Assembly: GCA_965644295.1 (NCBI GenBank)
Contig: CBFFRP010000260.1
Span: forward strand, 1 to 56,002
DNA: 56,002 nucleotides
Direction: 5' to 3'
Origin: Paraphysomonas bandaiensis
Taxonomy: Eukaryota > Chrysophyceae
Below are positions 10,305 through 19,329 of this stretch, in pieces. The notes beneath the pieces were generated by a model, which did no database searches, had not been told where the DNA came from, and worked only from the letters and a program-made list of their open reading frames with translations. Both the position numbers and the translations under genes were made by a program. Each line of letters begins with the position of its first letter. Position 1 is the stretch's first letter.

Positions 10305-10722
10305 GAAGGAACTATAGCAGTATTAGTGACAGTGACTTTTAAGTCTTGTGCCATCATCATCACAGCAAGTGCACCTGCCTGCCTGCGGCTGAGGGGTCCA
10401 CAGTGACCTGTGTATGTGTATCTCATATCTATCATGCTAGTGACGTTGTCTACTTATTACTGTCATACATAAGAATAGCAACTTATATTATATTATGGTA
10501 TACACAACTCTTGTGAGTCAACTAATAAGCAACTTTGTACCACGCACTAGCTACTTCTCTCATGCATACATAATAGGTATTATCCGGAATCCGCCCGGAC
10601 CCTTAATATCAAATAATCTCCCTTCTGCCCCCTGCTTTTTGCTTTTAATAGCGATGCGTTGTTTAGCGCTTAGAGGTACGAGAGTTTTAAGTGCTTAAAC
10701 CCAAGGTTGTTTTAATCTGCCT

Positions 10723-10991
10723 TTGCTAACATGGTTTGGTATTCTGTAATCATATAAATTGTGATAATTGTGAGAACAAAGCAACAAATATTGTGATGAA
10801 AAAGTATGATTGTTGCACAGAATAGAGTTGTAAAATGAACGGTGCAGGTTGAATCCTCGTTTCTGATTCATGTGTTTTTTTAAAAAAATAAACTGGCACG
10901 GAAAGTGGTGCGTTAGGGTGGAAATGAATTATCCTTATTTAGCATATATGCACTCTACTACCAACTACCATAATGTCGCCACGCTGTGTAA
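10723..10991. other. AT-rich spacer
   Basis: No gene seen. It includes an A/T homopolymer patch (gtttttttaaaaaaataaac) near 10870. Confidence 0.4.
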
Positions 10992-11636
10992 TTAATTACA
11001 CAACGTAATACGACGCACCGTAAGAACAATACTACATCCCCAACTCCCTTGATACGCACAAGAAAAATTGAAAAGAATATTTACTTTGCTACCCACGGGA
11101 AATACCCTGGGTAAAGATTGGACAGATGAAGTAATATCGTTTCCGTGTTTGTCTATTTCAGGTACCCCCCAGGGGCCCGACACCGTGGTTGGAATTTGCA
11201 TGGTGACAAATTTCAAATTGTCTTCTTTTTCTTTCCTAATCAGTGGAATGTAACCACGCTCTTTAAGATTTTCTTTGCTGCGTTCCGGTGATACTAACTG
11301 GGTATCAATTGCTAATATATTGCAATAATTTGTACGCGACAACGCAACAACATTCACTTTAAAACATTTTCGAGTCAGATTTGTCTGTTCGCCATAGTTG
11401 GGGGCAATTCGTACGCCATTGAGTTTAAACAGTACTTCGCGCCGGCATGTTCCCTTTTTTTCATTCGGTCCATAGAACATCGTTGACTTCAACGTATATG
11501 CACTTATTCTATCTAACGGGTCGAATTGTATATGGGACGGATTAATGTCGCTTAGTCGCATGATTTTTTTTCCCTCCGTGGGGATACGGTCGCACTTTTT
11601 GGTAGTCGATTTGCGTTGTTGTTTGTCGGTTGTCAT
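10992..11636 (-). CDS. Orphan 214-residue protein
   Basis: A complete ATG-to-stop frame that I do not recognise. The N-terminus is basic and hydrophilic (MTTDKQQRKSTTKK). The middle contains CRREVLFKLNGVRIAPNYGE and KCFKVNVVALSRT, and the C-terminus is a beta-rich VNILFNFSCAYQGSWGCSIV. No signal peptide or membrane segment is visible. The alternating hydrophobic pattern and the C-terminal WG-containing strand remind me of compact beta-barrel nucleic-acid-binding proteins of DNA mobile elements, but that is only an impression. Its isolation in AT-rich DNA fits a horizontally acquired or element-borne gene. A TATA-like tract lies about 45 bp upstream. Confidence 0.5.
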   Translation of the reverse strand: MTTDKQQRKSTTKKCDRIPTEGKKIMRLSDINPSHIQFDPLDRISAYTLKSTMFYGPNEKKGTCRREVLFKLNGVRIAPNYGEQTNLTRKCFKVNVVALSRTNYCNILAIDTQLVSPERSKENLKERGYIPLIRKEKEDNLKFVTMQIPTTVSGPWGVPEIDKHGNDITSSVQSLPRVFPVGSKVNILFNFSCAYQGSWGCSIVLTVRRITLCN

Positions 11637-11680
11637 GGAATTGCTTGGGTGGATTTCTTTTTATATCAGTTTTGCAAAGT

Positions 11681-11690
11681 ATATATATAA
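11681..11690 (-). promoter_or_regulatory. TATA-like tract upstream of the orphan gene
   Basis: atatatataa, about 45 bp upstream of the ATG at 11636 on the minus strand. In an AT-rich region this could be coincidental. Confidence 0.2.
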
Positions 11691-12156
11691 TCTTTTTTTT
11701 TAAATTGCCTGATTCACATCAAAAAAGAAAGTATAATTGGTGCCCGCAGGAAAATTTGGTTTGCATCAAACAAAAAAGTATAATGAATGGCTGAGAATAA
11801 ATGTGTCATTGTACTAAATTATACTTTTGAGACCTGACTGGTGCGGAGAATTACCCGTATAGTTACTATATTCTAAAATGTGTGTATAGTTACTTTTGCT
11901 ATCCCCCTAAAATGAGCTACATGTTTATACAAACTGCATACCCCCGCTAAATTAAACCGTAGTTTGAGTTACACGGAGTTTATGCCATTTTTTTATTTTT
12001 TGTTCAATGTATGATGCTGGACTAGAAGGATAGTCTCACAATACAGCATCTCTGCAGTTCGCTTGTTATTGGATAGTGACTGCTACTCTGGTTTTACTCT
12101 CAGTGTGTATATGTCCTATATTCCCTTCATTATCTATGATTATTTCATTGAGGGGG
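11691..12156. other. AT-rich non-coding region
   Basis: No gene. A motif with the core catcaaa...aaaagtataat occurs twice (about 11717 and 11763). Immediately before 12157, attgagggggca resembles an LTR-element polypurine tract. Confidence 0.35.
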
Positions 12157-12350
12157 CATATTAGGATTCATCTTAATATAAGATAGTGTGTGTGAGTTAT
12201 GATGTTCAATGAAATATATCACGAACTGAATTAATGATAGTATCTGTTCAAGATACATGATCGTCATCATAATGATCGTCATTATCAGTTACACTTCTAA
12301 CTATTCCGTTGTACATGATAGTTATGTTCTATTTGACTATTCACTCTTTA
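12157..12350 (+). repeat. LTR-like repeat, family C
   Basis: Starting at tattaggattcatcttaata, this sequence is about 85-90% similar by eye to 44820-45018, and its first part matches 45026-45131. It is preceded by a purine tract (gaggggg), as in the 3' LTR of a plus-strand element. It contains the inverted motif gatcgtcatcataatgatcg. The 3' boundary is not defined. Confidence 0.5.
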
Positions 12351-12656
12351 TCACTTCTTTACTGTGTTCATTACTTACACTCTAATAATCACAACATTGT
12401 TTTACTAATAAGCTTAAATCTTATTTGATAGCTATCATATCATTGGTTCTCATAATACGGTTAGCTACTACTGTATCCTTCGAGTAACGGTTATAATTCA
12501 AATACCTAGGAACTACAGCTTTTAATTGCTTACAAACTGCTTCTTCACAATTCATGGCACAACTGACGGATAGGGAACCACCGAAACCAGGTATAGGACA
12601 AACAGGTGGAAGTATGACTCCGAAGTTTCAGCTAGCCTGACCATATGACAACAAGT

Positions 12657-13167
12657 TTATGAACCTCTATTTCGTTTGTATGAGTTCTCTCTGATGACCT
12701 CCACAGAAGATTTCTGATCTTCTCCTAGACATCTCTTTCTATGTTTCTCATAAATCACACCACACAGAGATTTTGTAAATATGTCTGCTGTTTGGTCATC
12801 AGTTCCAACGTGATACAATATCGCAGTGTTAAATAGTCCTTCTGAATCTACATGTTCACGCATCCAGTGGTATTTGATCTCGATATGTTTCGATTTAATG
12901 ATAAATCACGGGCATTATGGCTATCTAGGAAGAATGGAGTGGGTTCGTACAATTGAAGTCCTAATTTAGCCAACACCCCCCGAAGCCACACCAGTTCCTG
13001 GATGCCAGCGTACATAGCTTGATATTCACTCTGCATTGAGGAAGTAGACACAGTAACTTGTTATAACCAGTCGTTGAACGACGGGACACGATATCCCCTG
13101 ACCAGTCAGCATCTGTGAAAATATGCAGCGTGTAGTCAATAGCAATCAGTTTAATGTAATGATGCAT
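12657..13167 (-). pseudogene. Ty1/copia RNase H fragment, family C
   Basis: Three overlapping minus-strand frames together give the copia RNase H end: HIFTDADWSGDIVSRRSTTGY, then SSMQSEYQAMYAGIQELVWL, then EPTPFFLDSHNARDLSLN, then MREHVDSEGLFNTA, then DDQTADIFTKSL. Two frame shifts separate them, so it is non-functional. The 12540-12656 tail (rc ggtcaggctagctgaaactt...) recurs on the plus strand at 22610-22700, showing another copy of the same family. Confidence 0.8.
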
Positions 13168-13381
13168 GCAGATGCTGATGGCAGTAGCTGATCAAACAGT
13201 CAAAAACAATACAAAAAATGCCCTGTTTTGATGTGATTTGAGTTCGAAAAGTGGCGATATTCATCAGCTCAAAAAAACAAAAAAGCGGCAATCTTGTGGG
13301 GGAATAGTACGTGGTGATGATGAGTGACACTTTCTGTTGTTTCCAAGAAATGGCCGGATGGGACATCTGTAAGTTGTAAGT
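13168..13381. other. Non-coding spacer
   Basis: No gene seen. It holds several A-runs and a motif (aaaaaagcggcaatcttg) faintly like the foldback element that follows. Confidence 0.3.
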
Positions 13382-13480
13382 GGGAAAAAGTCGACTAGGC
13401 AAAAAAATCGCCCTTTTTCGTTGTTTGAGAATATACATCATCTAAAAATCTTGGAGTTTTTGCCAAGTGGACTTTTTCCC
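13382..13480. mobile_element. 99-bp foldback (MITE-like) element
   Basis: The ends are inverted: gggaaaaagtc at 13382 and gactttttccc read toward 13480, with further matching bases inward (aggcaaaaa / tttttgcca). The interior aaaaaaatcgccctttttcgtt is shared with the foldback element at 46255-46415. No clear target-site duplication was seen. Confidence 0.6.
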
Positions 13481-13657
13481 ATAAAATTCTGACTAATGTC
13501 TGGATATTTCCCGCTCTATGCCCGGTATGGTGCTGTATATGTATGTATGTATCTGGACTATGCATAATCTCATTATCATCTGCTCTATATACATACATAC
13601 ATACACACACACTCTGCTCTGTTAGCCTCATCAGCTCATTATATTATCACTATAGAT
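13481..13657. promoter_or_regulatory. Upstream region of the F-box gene
   Basis: It contains opposed microsatellites (gtatgtatgtatc near 13540 and catacatacatacacacacac near 13590) and ends in an AT-rich tract right before the ATG. Promoter function is only positional inference. Confidence 0.25.
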
Positions 13658-16600
13658 ATGTCGCATATATCTGATCTTAATGATGATGTTCTTCGTATCA
13701 TCTTCTCTATGATCCCATACACAGCTCTCCTTCCTGCGATGATGACTTGTAGGAGATTTCACGATATGGTTTATAAGATGAGCGATGAGTGGAGATATCA
13801 GTGGATAGATGAGAGGAGAATTAGCTATATAAACATGATATATGACGACATGACATATGAGTTGAGAGTTGTGTCACTTGTATCTCACTACTGTATGACC
13901 AACTCAATGGTCTCATGGGCTCTGGCTATGGGCTGCCCACACACCAAACTAGTGAATACATGTGCACAATACGGCAGACTACAGCAGCTCATACATCTCA
14001 AACGTGCCACTCTTCACAATGATACAACCACACAGGAACCACTACACCAATCGGATACACGGAATGATATTACTGCACAGGGTAGCCAGGTTAAGATGTT
14101 GCTTCATTCACAGGACCCTCCATGTGCATGGGATAAATGGACTTGCAGGGCAGCTGCAAGGGGTGGACACTTGGATGTTTTGCAGTGGCTTCGTTCACAG
14201 CACCCTCCATGTCCATGGAATGAATGGACTTGCCGTGATGCTGCTTCTGGTGGACACTTGGAAGTTCTGCAGTGGCTTCGTTCACAGCACCCTCCATGTC
14301 CATGGGATGAAGGAACTTGCAGTGATGCTGCGGAACGTGGACACTTGGATGTTCTGCAGTGGCTTCGTTCTCAGGACCCTCCATGTGCATGGGATGTAGA
14401 AGCTTGCCGCAATGCTGCTGCAGGGGGTGGACACTTGGATGTTCTGCAGTGGCTTCATCATTCACAGGACTATTTCATTCCATGGGATGACCATGCTTGC
14501 TCTGCTGCTGCAGGGGGTGGACACTTGGATGTTCTGCAGTGGCTTCGTTCACAGGACCCTCCATATCGATGTGATGAATGGACTTGCAGTGCTGCTGCTT
14601 CTGGTGGCCACTTGGATGTTCTGCAGTGGCTTCGTTCTCAGGACCCTCCATGTCCATGGGATGCAGATACTTTCCAAGCAGCTGCAAGGGGTGGCCACTT
14701 GGATATTCTGCAGTGGCTTCGTTCACAGAACCTTCCATATCTATGGGATAAAGCATTTTGCGTTAATACTGCTCTGAGTCATGGACACTTGCATGTTTTG
14801 CAGTGGCTTCGTTCACAGCACCCTCCATGTCCATGGGGTAAAGGAACTTGCAGGGATGCAGCAGAGAATGGACGCTTGGATGTTCTGCAGGGGCTTCGTT
14901 CACAGGACCCTCCATGCCCATGGAATGAAAGGACTTGCAGTGCTGCTGCTTTTGGTGGACACTTGGATGTTCTGCAGTGGCTTCGTTCACAGGACCCTCC
15001 ATGTCCATGGAATGAAGGGACTTGCAGTGCTGCTGCTTTTGGTGGACACTTGGATGTTCTGCAGTGGCTTCGTTCACAGGACCCTCCATGTCCATGGAAT
15101 GAAGAGAGTTGCCGCGCTGAAGCTTGCTCTGCAGCTGCAGAGAATGGCCACTTGGATGTTCTGCAGTGGCTTCGTTCACAGGACCCTCCATGTCCATGGA
15201 ATGAAGAGAGTTGCCGCGCTGCAGCAGAGAATGGACACTTGGATGTTCTGCAGTGGCTTCGTTCACAGGACCCTCCTTGTCCATGGGATGAATGGACTTG
15301 CAGGTCAGCTGCTTCTGGTGGACACTTGGATGTTCTGCAGTGGCTTCGTTCTCAGGACCCTTCATGTCCATGGGATGAATGGACTTGCAGTGCTGCTGCT
15401 TCTGGTGGCCACTTGGATGTTCTGCAGTGGCTTCGTTCACAGCACCCTCCATGTCCATGGGATGAAGAAGCTTGCCGTAATGCTGCTTCTGGTGGACACT
15501 TGGATGTTCTGCAGTGGCTTCGTTCACAGGACCCTCCATGCCCATGGAATGAAAGAACTTGCAGGTCAGCTGCTTCTGGTGGACACTTGGATATTCTGCA
15601 GTGGCTTCGTTCACAGAACCTTCCATATCTATGGGATAAAGCATTTTGCGTTAATACTGCTCTGAGTCATGGACACTTGCATGTTTTGCAGTGGCTTCGT
15701 TCACAGCACCCTCCATGTCCATGGGGTAAAGGAACTTGCAGGGATGCAGCAGAGAATGGACGCTTGGATGTTCTGCAGGGGCTTCGTTCACAGGACCCTC
15801 CATGCCCATGGAATGAAAGGACTTGCAGTGCTGCTGCTTTTGGTGGACACTTGGATGTTCTGCAGTGGCTTCGTTCACAGGACCCTCCATGTCCATGGAA
15901 TGAAGGGACTTGCAGTGCTGCTGCTTTTGGTGGACACTTGGATGTTCTGCAGTGGCTTCGTTCACAGGACCCTCCATGTCCATGGAATGAAGAGAGTTGC
16001 CGCGCTGAAGCTTGCTCTGCAGCTGCAGAGAATGGCCACTTGGATGTTCTGCAGTGGCTTCGTTCACAGGACCCTCCATGTCCATGGAATGAAGAGAGTT
16101 GCCGCGCTGCAGCAGAGAATGGACACTTGGATGTTCTGCAGTGGCTTCGTTCACAGGACCCTCCTTGTCCATGGGATGAATGGACTTGCAGGTCAGCTGC
16201 TTCTGGTGGACACTTGGATGTTCTGCAGTGGCTTCGTTCTCAGGACCCTTCATGTCCATGGGATGAATGGACTTGCAGTGCTGCTGCTTCTGGTGGCCAC
16301 TTGGATGTTCTGCAGTGGCTTCGTTCACAGCACCCTCCATGTCCATGGGATGAAGAAGCTTGCCGTAATGCTGCTTCTGGTGGACACTTGGATGTTCTGC
16401 AGTGGCTTCGTTCACAGGACCCTCCATGCCCATGGAATGAAAGAACTTGCAGGTCAGCTGCTTCTGGTGGACACTTGGATGTTCTGCAGTGGCTTCGTTC
16501 ACAGGACCCTTCATGTCCATGGGATGAAGGAACTTGCTGGGCAGCTGCAAGGGTTGGACACTTGGATATTCTGCAGTGGCTTCGTTCACAGGACCCTCCA

Positions 16601-16756
16601 TGCCCATGGAATAAAGAGACTTGCAGTGCTGCTGCTTCTGGTGGACACTTGGATGTTCTGCAGTGGATTTGTTCACAGGACCCTCGATGTGCACGGAATG
16701 AAGAAGCTTGCCGTGTTGCTGCGGAACGTGGATTCTACAGAACGAGGATACTTTGA
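13658..16756 (+). CDS. F-box protein with about 30 ankyrin-like 29-residue repeats
   Basis: An intronless 1032-residue protein. Residues 4-42 form an F-box (ISDLNDDVLRIIFSMIPYTA..., TCRRFHDMVYK), the module that links substrates to an SCF ubiquitin ligase through Skp1. From about residue 150 to 1020 run repeats of the consensus GGHLDVLQWLRSQDPPCPWD followed by ExxTCxxAAA. This is the short ankyrin-like type common in stramenopiles and giant viruses. A substrate-recognition role follows from family knowledge; the target is unknown. Residues around 350-940 consist of two identical 296-residue blocks, so the number of repeats has recently changed. The C-terminus (EACRVAAERGFYRTRIL) leaves the repeat register. 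Confidence 0.88.
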   Translation: MSHISDLNDDVLRIIFSMIPYTALLPAMMTCRRFHDMVYKMSDEWRYQWIDERRISYINMIYDDMTYELRVVSLVSHYCMTNSMVSWALAMGCPHTKLVNTCAQYGRLQQLIHLKRATLHNDTTTQEPLHQSDTRNDITAQGSQVKMLLHSQDPPCAWDKWTCRAAARGGHLDVLQWLRSQHPPCPWNEWTCRDAASGGHLEVLQWLRSQHPPCPWDEGTCSDAAERGHLDVLQWLRSQDPPCAWDVEACRNAAAGGGHLDVLQWLHHSQDYFIPWDDHACSAAAGGGHLDVLQWLRSQDPPYRCDEWTCSAAASGGHLDVLQWLRSQDPPCPWDADTFQAAARGGHLDILQWLRSQNLPYLWDKAFCVNTALSHGHLHVLQWLRSQHPPCPWGKGTCRDAAENGRLDVLQGLRSQDPPCPWNERTCSAAAFGGHLDVLQWLRSQDPPCPWNEGTCSAAAFGGHLDVLQWLRSQDPPCPWNEESCRAEACSAAAENGHLDVLQWLRSQDPPCPWNEESCRAAAENGHLDVLQWLRSQDPPCPWDEWTCRSAASGGHLDVLQWLRSQDPSCPWDEWTCSAAASGGHLDVLQWLRSQHPPCPWDEEACRNAASGGHLDVLQWLRSQDPPCPWNERTCRSAASGGHLDILQWLRSQNLPYLWDKAFCVNTALSHGHLHVLQWLRSQHPPCPWGKGTCRDAAENGRLDVLQGLRSQDPPCPWNERTCSAAAFGGHLDVLQWLRSQDPPCPWNEGTCSAAAFGGHLDVLQWLRSQDPPCPWNEESCRAEACSAAAENGHLDVLQWLRSQDPPCPWNEESCRAAAENGHLDVLQWLRSQDPPCPWDEWTCRSAASGGHLDVLQWLRSQDPSCPWDEWTCSAAASGGHLDVLQWLRSQHPPCPWDEEACRNAASGGHLDVLQWLRSQDPPCPWNERTCRSAASGGHLDVLQWLRSQDPSCPWDEGTCWAAARVGHLDILQWLRSQDPPCPWNKETCSAAASGGHLDVLQWICSQDPRCARNEEACRVAAERGFYRTRIL
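14701..16476 (+). repeat. Perfect 888-bp tandem duplication inside the F-box gene
   Basis: The block 14701-15588 is followed directly by 15589-16476, and the two look identical base for base, including the irregular unit ESCRAEACSAAAENG. The period is 888 bp (296 codons), so the frame is preserved and about ten repeats are gained. Confidence 0.9.
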
Positions 16757-17227
16757 TTGACTGTATGAGACAATGACGATGTATTATATATTATATGATT
16801 TGTAGTAGTGACTATATTATATATTATAGATTTGGTGATGACAATGATTGATGTGAGATGTTTATTACAATTTTAATTAATTGATTTTCCCCATTTTGTC
16901 TCAGAAAAGCTTTTTTTCACCTGAATTGGGTTCAACAGAACGCTCATATTAGCACCGGGCCAATATAGAAGTATAGTGAATGTCTGATTTTTAGCAATAG
17001 GACAGACTAGTCTTCATCTAACTACTTACCTGGTGTTGGTTCTTGATACCTGCTGCTAATTATATAAATTAGATTTAAAGCTAGTCTTGGTATTCATTAA
17101 AGATGCACTTGGTTTTAATTAATTTAATTAAAGATTGAATAATAAGGCCCAATAGTACAATGGCAAGACACGTTTGAGCAAAGCGTTAGCACCACACATA
17201 TATGCGTATCTTGTACAGTCGCGTATC
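16757..17227. other. AT-rich spacer
   Basis: No gene seen. It contains tatattatatgatttg and tatattatagatttg tracts after the F-box gene stop. Confidence 0.4.
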
Positions 17228-17647
17228 ATGTATAGTTTTGGTAATTATTCAGGTAGACTGGAGGCCTCATCTGATCAGATTCCCGTCGACTACGCTCCGG
17301 AGGACCTTCCACCTGATGATGTAGAGATGACTGCAACAGCAGCGCGACGTGCAGATGGTGGATGTGGTAGTGACCGCGCAGGTAGATGTCGTCGTAGAAA
17401 ACATAAGAATTATATGGAATCGAATTCTGGCGACGAGGATGAATTGAATTCTAGCAACGAGGAGGAGCAGCAAGTCACAGAGAGCGAGCTGGAAAAAAGT
17501 GTCAGTGAAAGTTCCGATGAATTCAGCAGTTGCGATGAAATACAGATCAAAGTGGGTGAGACATTGAGAAATATTCATGGGCTCAATGGTATAGTTACTG
17601 CAGTGAATGGAAAGTTATATGATGTCAAGTATACTGATGGTTGTTAA
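17228..17647 (+). CDS. Acidic protein fragment with Tudor/KOW-like end
   Basis: From the ATG at 17228 the frame gives 139 residues. A mixed N-terminus is followed by a basic cluster (RCRRRKHK), then a long acidic Ser/Glu-rich stretch, then VGETLRNIHGLNGIVTAV and KLYDVKYTDGC. The last part resembles the small Tudor/KOW-type fold pattern (VYDVxYxDG). The TAA at 17645 comes just before a second open stretch in another frame (KSLYLRPQVVRNKVGSNRA, to 17755), so a frameshift or missed intron is likely. An LTR starts at 17756, so the gene may be truncated. No function can be assigned. Confidence 0.4.
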   Translation: MYSFGNYSGRLEASSDQIPVDYAPEDLPPDDVEMTATAARRADGGCGSDRAGRCRRRKHKNYMESNSGDEDELNSSNEEEQQVTESELEKSVSESSDEFSSCDEIQIKVGETLRNIHGLNGIVTAVNGKLYDVKYTDGC

Positions 17648-17755
17648 GTCATTGTATTTAAGACCACAAGTAGTTAGAAACAAAGTAGGTTCGAATAGGG
17701 CAATGACTGCTGGCAGCTACACTTATGTTGCTCTTGATGTTCAATGGGTTGACAG

Positions 17756-18051
17756 TGTTGAAAAACGCTCATTCTTACTTAGATCAAAGAGAGATTTAGT
17801 TGTTAGACTAGATAGACTGATTATAATCGTTTACACGAATTGTGATAAACAACACAAACTCGTTTAGCACCATGCAAAAATCACTACTTATGTAGACCTT
17901 TCGCTACTAAACATATCTTGAAAGAGCAAACTATTTCAGTTTTCTCAATATCATACCAACATCTACACATCACCATACTTCACTGTATTCTCGTACATTG
18001 TCTTCAAGTACCACATTGAATATATACTAGGATACAATCCATATTCTAATA
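17756..18051 (-). repeat. Copia LTR, family B (3' LTR of a minus-strand copy)
   Basis: Homologous along its length to the LTR at 50416-50709: tgttgaaaaacgctcattct at the left, catattgtcttcaagta-like blocks in the middle, and ccatattctaata at the right. It is followed by ctcccactcaatg, which on the minus strand is a polypurine tract before the LTR. The internal region of the element is missing; only this LTR and PPT remain. Confidence 0.8.
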
Positions 18052-18990
18052 CTCCCACTCAATGTAGAATGCAGTGATACCAACAATGAGTACAGTTGCC
18101 CCATTCTGAGCGCGTACTTAGGTAGATTCGGATGGGGGCCGGGCGGGTACCTAACTAATACTTGATTTAAGTCCCATACGTTATTTGCTAGCTACCTACT
18201 GAACCCAACTAGCTACATCATTATCACATGGTATTCAGCGCTGAATATGCAGTGAGACCCCGGGTGGGGAGCCGCTGAACTAAGCAATGTGTACATAGAT
18301 AGAGGTGCGCGGTCGCAGCACTCAGCAGCACCCACTGGGGGGCCGCACGCAGTGATTAGTTACGCTGTCAATATGGGGCAGCTAGGAGTCCTATTCAATG
18401 CTGAAGAGCTGCAGTCCGAGTACTGGTTCAGGTATGAGAGAAGCTTGAGGCTTTAGTCATCGTGGAACGAGTTCTTTTGCAATGGAACTCAGGTTGGGAC
18501 CTGAGAGCCAAACTCTAAATAAGCTAAAACTCGCTTTAACAGAGAGAATGCTGTTTATTATTAACTTATACTACTTCTGCAGTACTAAATGCTTCTTGGC
18601 ACCCTAAGAAACTAAAGCACAACTCACCAGCTATGCAGTTCAGTACTAAACAGAAAAGTGACGAGCTACAACAACCAACAAAGAGAGAACAAGCTTAACT
18701 AAAAAGAATGACGATGCGCTTGGGCGTTGACAGCCACACAGTGACTAAATCCAAATTTTCTGCGAAGGAGTGACAATCTTCATGAATATTCTTGGAGAAT
18801 TCTTCTTCTTCATACTCTACACATTAATGTATGGACTCTGCTGTATACACTCTGAACTGCTGCTCATCTAAACGATAATGAGCACTCGACCAATTAGCAT
18901 TGAGAATAAGGAAAGCATTGGCTCAGTATTCGCTTCCTGTATTTATACAGTGTAGGGTACAGTATACTGATACTGTATACCGACCAGTGA
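18052..18990. other. Non-coding region
   Basis: I see no gene, RNA or recognisable element beyond the LTR-adjacent purine tract. It includes a G-rich patch (gggggccgggcgggtacc) near 18134. Confidence 0.35.
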
Positions 18991-18992
18991 AA

Positions 18993-19200
18993 TGAGCCCG
19001 GTGCCGGTCAAGACACGGTTCAGGGGTTTTTTTGCTTTTTTGGGGGGTTTTCTTCCTTTCCAACATCCAGCGAGCCCGGTGCCGATCAAGACACGGTTTG
19101 TGGGGGTTTTGGTGGTTTGGTGCCAGAATGGACACGTTGGAGGTTTTTTTGCTTTTTTGGGGGGTTTTCTGACATTTTCCTTTCCAACATTCAGCACACT
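18993..19200 (-). repeat. Two partial copies of a short non-autonomous repeat
   Basis: The block starting gagcccggtgccg occurs twice here, at 18993 and 19071. Each copy runs through gacacggtt, a T-run and ggggggttttc to tttccaacat. The second copy is the reverse complement of most of 21835-21978, which has intact terminal inverted repeats. The first copy has an internal deletion. Confidence 0.7.
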
Positions 19201-19329
19201 CAGCAGATAGGCAGGCTAGCTAACGTATCCATCCATACACCAATTCGATCTGTCAATCTTAATACAGCCATATATATCCACTTATTCAGTGATGAATTGT
19301 GATCTTGAATTGACTATGATGATATTATT
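19201..19329. other. Short spacer
   Basis: Nothing recognisable. Confidence 0.3.

Larger units (their letters stand above)
8583..10722 (+). repeat. 2.1-kb duplication unit, copy 2
   Basis: Direct repeat of 5241-7376. Small differences include ttaagtc for ttatgtc after the stop codon, an extra tat near 10493 and loss of a few g residues near 10676. The near-identity implies a recent duplication or ongoing gene conversion. Confidence 0.93.

Noticed and set aside
13962-16760. Long alternative plus- and minus-strand ORFs across the F-box gene repeats
   Set aside because: The roughly 87-bp repeat unit keeps other frames open by periodicity. Only the frame with the F-box and ankyrin-like consensus makes protein sense.
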